64,000 bases of DNA from Skermanella pratensis. Its GTDB lineage: Bacteria > Pseudomonadota > Alphaproteobacteria > Azospirillales > Azospirillaceae. Of this stretch, positions 62,139 through 64,000 are shown in pieces. The notes under the pieces were generated by a model. The model was not told the origin of the DNA and did not search any database. It was given only the letters and a program-made list of their open reading frames with translations. Made by a program: the position numbers and the translations under genes. Where the stretch lies: the NCBI RefSeq assembly GCF_008843145.1, contig NZ_CP030265.1, positions 5,697,001 to 5,761,000 of the forward strand, read 5' to 3'. Positions within the stretch are counted from its first letter, which is position 1. Each line of letters starts with the position of its first letter.

Positions 62139-62858
62139 TTATCGCAATGCCAGCAGCCGCTCGACGAAGGCCGGCACCGTCCCGGTCGCGGAGCCGTAGA
62201 TCGTCTCGTCGAACAGGGTGGCGCCTTCAGAGGGTTCCAGGTTCAGCTCCACGGTGTGCGCGCCGTTGATCCGCGCCTCCTGCACGAAGCCTGCGGCGGG
62301 ATACACGTTGCCGGAGGTTCCGATTGACAGGAACAGGGCCGAAGTGGCAAGATTCTGATAAATGCGCTCCATTTCCAGGGGCATCTCGCCGAACCAGACC
62401 ACGTGGGGGCGCATCTCCGCGACGGCCCCGCAATCGGCGCAATCATCCTCGACCGACAGGTCGGCGCGGATTTCGGAGATCGCGCCGCACACGCCGCACC
62501 TGGCCTTCAGCAGCTCGCCGTGCATGTGGATCAGGTTGCGCGATCCCGCCCCCTCGTGCAGGTCGTCGATGTTCTGTGTGACCAGCAGGACCTCGCCGGG
62601 CCATTCCCGCTCCAGCCGGGCCAGGGCGTCGTGGGCGGCGTTCGGCCGGACGTCGGCCTGGAGCAATCCGCTCCGCCGGTCGTTGTAGAAGCGGTGGACC
62701 ATGTCGGGGTCGCGGGCGAAGCCCTCGGGCGTGGCTACATCCTCCAGCCGCACCCGTTCCCACACGCCGCCGGCGCAGCGGAACGTGTCCAGGCCCGATT
62801 CCTTGGAGATGCCGGCGCCTGTCAGGATGACGATCCGGTCCGAAGGCTTTAACATCAT
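62139..62858 (-). CDS. Sirtuin (Sir2 family) NAD-dependent protein deacylase
   Basis: A 239-residue bacterial sirtuin. Motifs are LTGAGISKESGLDTFR (NAD-binding), VTQNIDDLHEGAGS, the catalytic His in HMHGELLKARC, and four zinc cysteines in CGVC and CADC. The segment HRFYNDRRS carries a Tyr-x-x-Arg pair, as in class III sirtuins that remove succinyl or malonyl groups. The start at 62858 is the first of two ATGs; only 29 bp separate it from the divergent DUF6314-like gene, so the promoters overlap. Confidence 0.95.
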   Translation of the reverse strand: MMLKPSDRIVILTGAGISKESGLDTFRCAGGVWERVRLEDVATPEGFARDPDMVHRFYNDRRSGLLQADVRPNAAHDALARLEREWPGEVLLVTQNIDDLHEGAGSRNLIHMHGELLKARCGVCGAISEIRADLSVEDDCADCGAVAEMRPHVVWFGEMPLEMERIYQNLATSALFLSIGTSGNVYPAAGFVQEARINGAHTVELNLEPSEGATLFDETIYGSATGTVPAFVERLLALR

Positions 62859-62887
62859 GATGCTTTTTCCGAAGCGGGAGAGTTGGC

Positions 62888-63373
62888 GTGAGTTTAGGGG
62901 CGTGCTTGGCCGAGGCCAATGGAAGAGTCCACGCGGTGGCGGACCTGCGCGCATTCCTGGCGGGCGCGTGGCGCATCGCCCGCACCATGCGCGACGCCCG
63001 GCTGGGACAGGACGGCTCGTTCGACGGGACCGCGGTCTTCCGGGACTTGGGCGACGGGGAGCTGCTGCTGAGGGAAACCGGCATATTGCGCTTCGGCGGG
63101 CATGCGGGACCGGCCGAGCAGACCTACCGATATACCTTCCCGGACGGGCCGCGGCGCGCGATGGTCTTCCGCCACGACGGCTCGCCGTTCCATGACCTGG
63201 ACCTGTCGGACGGCGCCGCCGAGGTTCTGCACCGCTGCGGCGCCGACGTCTATCGCGGCGGCTTCCGGGTCGAGGGTCATGGCGCCTGGAGGGTGCGCTG
63301 GCTGGTCGGCGGGCCGCGCAAGGACTATCACATGGTGACGCGGTACAGCCGAGTTCCGGATCCGGAGGAGTAG
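62888..63373 (+). CDS. DUF6314-like protein
   Basis: A 161-residue protein with FLAGAWRIARTMRDARLGQD at its start, YRYTFPDGPRRAMVFRHDGS in the middle and DVYRGGFRV... YHMVTRYSRV at the end. This fits the DUF6314 family as I know it, a small beta-barrel-type fold of unknown role. The start is GTG at 62888 with GGGAGAG 6 bp upstream. The next gene, a low-molecular-weight phosphatase, begins 2 bp after its stop. Confidence 0.75.
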   Translation: MSLGACLAEANGRVHAVADLRAFLAGAWRIARTMRDARLGQDGSFDGTAVFRDLGDGELLLRETGILRFGGHAGPAEQTYRYTFPDGPRRAMVFRHDGSPFHDLDLSDGAAEVLHRCGADVYRGGFRVEGHGAWRVRWLVGGPRKDYHMVTRYSRVPDPEE

Positions 63374-63375
63374 CG

Positions 63376-63882
63376 ATGGTCAAGGTCCTGTTCGTATGCA
63401 CCGGCAACATATGCCGCTCCCCCACCGCCGAGGGGGTGTTCCGCCACCTGGTCGCCGAGGCCGGACTGGCCGGCCAGATCGAGACCGACAGCGCCGGCAC
63501 CCACGGCTACCATGTCGGCGAACCGCCGGACCGGCGCTCGGTGGCCGCGGCCGGCAAGCGCGGCGTCGATATCGGCGACCTGCGCGCCCGCCGGGTGAAG
63601 CCGGCCGACTTCGAGGAATTCGACCTGATCCTCGCGATGGACCAGGGGCACTACGACCAGCTCGTCCGCATGGCGCCCGACGGGGCCAAGGACCGCGTCA
63701 GGCTGTTCATGGACTATGCGCCGGACGCCCCCCGGCGCGAGGTGCCCGATCCCTACTACGGCGAGGGCACCCACTTCACCGAAGTGCTCGACCTGGTCGA
63801 GGCGGCCTCGTCGGGCCTGCTCGACCGGCTCCGCCATTCCCGCCCGGGAGCCGTCCATTTCCATGCCGCCGAAGATTCCTGA
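63376..63882 (+). CDS. Low-molecular-weight protein-tyrosine-phosphatase family protein
   Basis: A 168-residue LMW-PTP. The P-loop is FVCTGNICRSPTAEG with Cys8 and Arg14, and the general-acid Asp is in VPDPYYGEG (near 121). The family dephosphorylates tyrosine residues, but some members act on phosphorylated ketosamines. Its end overlaps by 20 bp the start of a fructosamine-kinase-like gene, which favours the latter role here (inference). The C-terminus is slightly extended with HSRPGAVHFHAAEDS. Confidence 0.93.
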   Translation: MVKVLFVCTGNICRSPTAEGVFRHLVAEAGLAGQIETDSAGTHGYHVGEPPDRRSVAAAGKRGVDIGDLRARRVKPADFEEFDLILAMDQGHYDQLVRMAPDGAKDRVRLFMDYAPDAPRREVPDPYYGEGTHFTEVLDLVEAASSGLLDRLRHSRPGAVHFHAAEDS

Positions 63883-64000
63883 CAGCGTCGGCACGGTAGC
63901 TTCGGCCAGGCCGCTGGCCGGCGGCAACGCCGCCCAGCTGTGGCTGCTCGATCTCCGGGACGGGCGGCGGGTGGTCGCCAAATGGGGCAGGGGCTTGGCG
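63863..64000 (+). CDS. Fructosamine/ketosamine-3-kinase family protein, partial (N-terminus)
   Basis: The frame from ATG 63863 is open to the window edge (46 codons). It reads PLAGGNAAQLWLLDLRDGRR then VVAKWG, which matches the nucleotide-binding start of the fructosamine kinase/aminoglycoside phosphotransferase-like fold, with Lys in VVAK as the ATP ligand. The family phosphorylates sugar adducts on protein lysines, which then decompose. It overlaps the phosphatase gene by 20 bp, in another frame. The call rests on a short stretch. Confidence 0.65.
   Translation, partial: MPPKIPDSVGTVASARPLAGGNAAQLWLLDLRDGRRVVAKWGRGLA

Noticed and set aside
1-64000. tRNA, rRNA, CRISPR arrays, complete insertion sequences
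   Set aside because: None seen on reading: no T-loop-like GGTTCGA-type cassette with matching acceptor stem, no regular spaced direct repeats of CRISPR type and no transposase.

Overview
The window is GC-rich (roughly two-thirds G+C by eye), densely coded chromosomal DNA from an alphaproteobacterium, most likely Rhodospirillales/Azospirillaceae (Azospirillum- or Skermanella-like). I infer this from gene content: the hisB-hisH-x-hisA-hisF-hisE order, rph divergent from hrcA-grpE, rsmI-yraN divergent from an LppC lipoprotein, a large NAD-dependent glutamate dehydrogenase, an RHH-less PutA next to an Lrp-type regulator, and System I cytochrome c maturation genes. No rRNA, tRNA, CRISPR array, intact insertion sequence or prophage was seen.

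Layout. 1-1275: C-terminally cut trypsin-like lipoprotein (-). 1475-5611: histidine operon with an embedded GNAT gene and a terminal HIT gene. 5712-7826: minus-strand run of a DUF1127 gene, two small overlapping ORFs, a MarR regulator, a secreted protein and an inositol-monophosphatase-family enzyme, headed by a strong palindrome that may be the MarR operator. 7976-8956: orphan tricarboxylate-type binding protein. 9459-13855: RND efflux pair. 13881-19895: LysE exporter, cNMP-binding protein, BrnT/BrnA toxin-antitoxin, a frameshifted comM, a SHOCT protein, a creatininase-family enzyme. 19972-24518: gshB, a SirB1-type protein, yraN, rsmI, and the divergent LppC lipoprotein. 25234-30059: orphan RelB-like antitoxin, hemW-rdgB-rph, divergent hrcA-grpE. 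30224-35091: SDR, acyl-CoA ligase, porin, ccmC. 35222-39610: Lrp-type regulator and PutA (proline to glutamate). 39634-44289: SDR, cytochrome c, pterin dehydratase, metallopeptidase, transglutaminase, HTH protein, glnD with a tiny lipoprotein. 47307-50862: SNF2-type helicase with a zinc-finger partner. 51101-53914: two-component pair and small ORFs. 54216-59879: terminase-small-subunit-like protein and NAD-glutamate dehydrogenase. 60015-62024: ccmB, frameshifted ccmA, lone PemK/MazF toxin. 62139-64000: sirtuin, DUF6314-like protein, low-molecular-weight phosphatase, and the start of a fructosamine-kinase-like gene.

Themes. Nitrogen and carbon handling recur: proline goes to glutamate (PutA), glutamate to 2-oxoglutarate (NAD-GDH), GlnD senses nitrogen status, and histidine biosynthesis is present. 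Intergenic regions carry two dispersed hairpin repeat families; the main one has six copies built from two interchangeable hairpin modules. Three conserved genes (comM, a MASE4-type histidine kinase, ccmA) each carry what looks like a one-base loss in a C/G run, a pattern more typical of sequence error than of decay. The strongest candidates for follow-up are the repeat family, the PutA Gln-Gly tract that replaces a conserved loop, the SNF2/zinc-finger gene pair, and the phosphatase/ketosamine-kinase overlap, which suggests protein deglycation.
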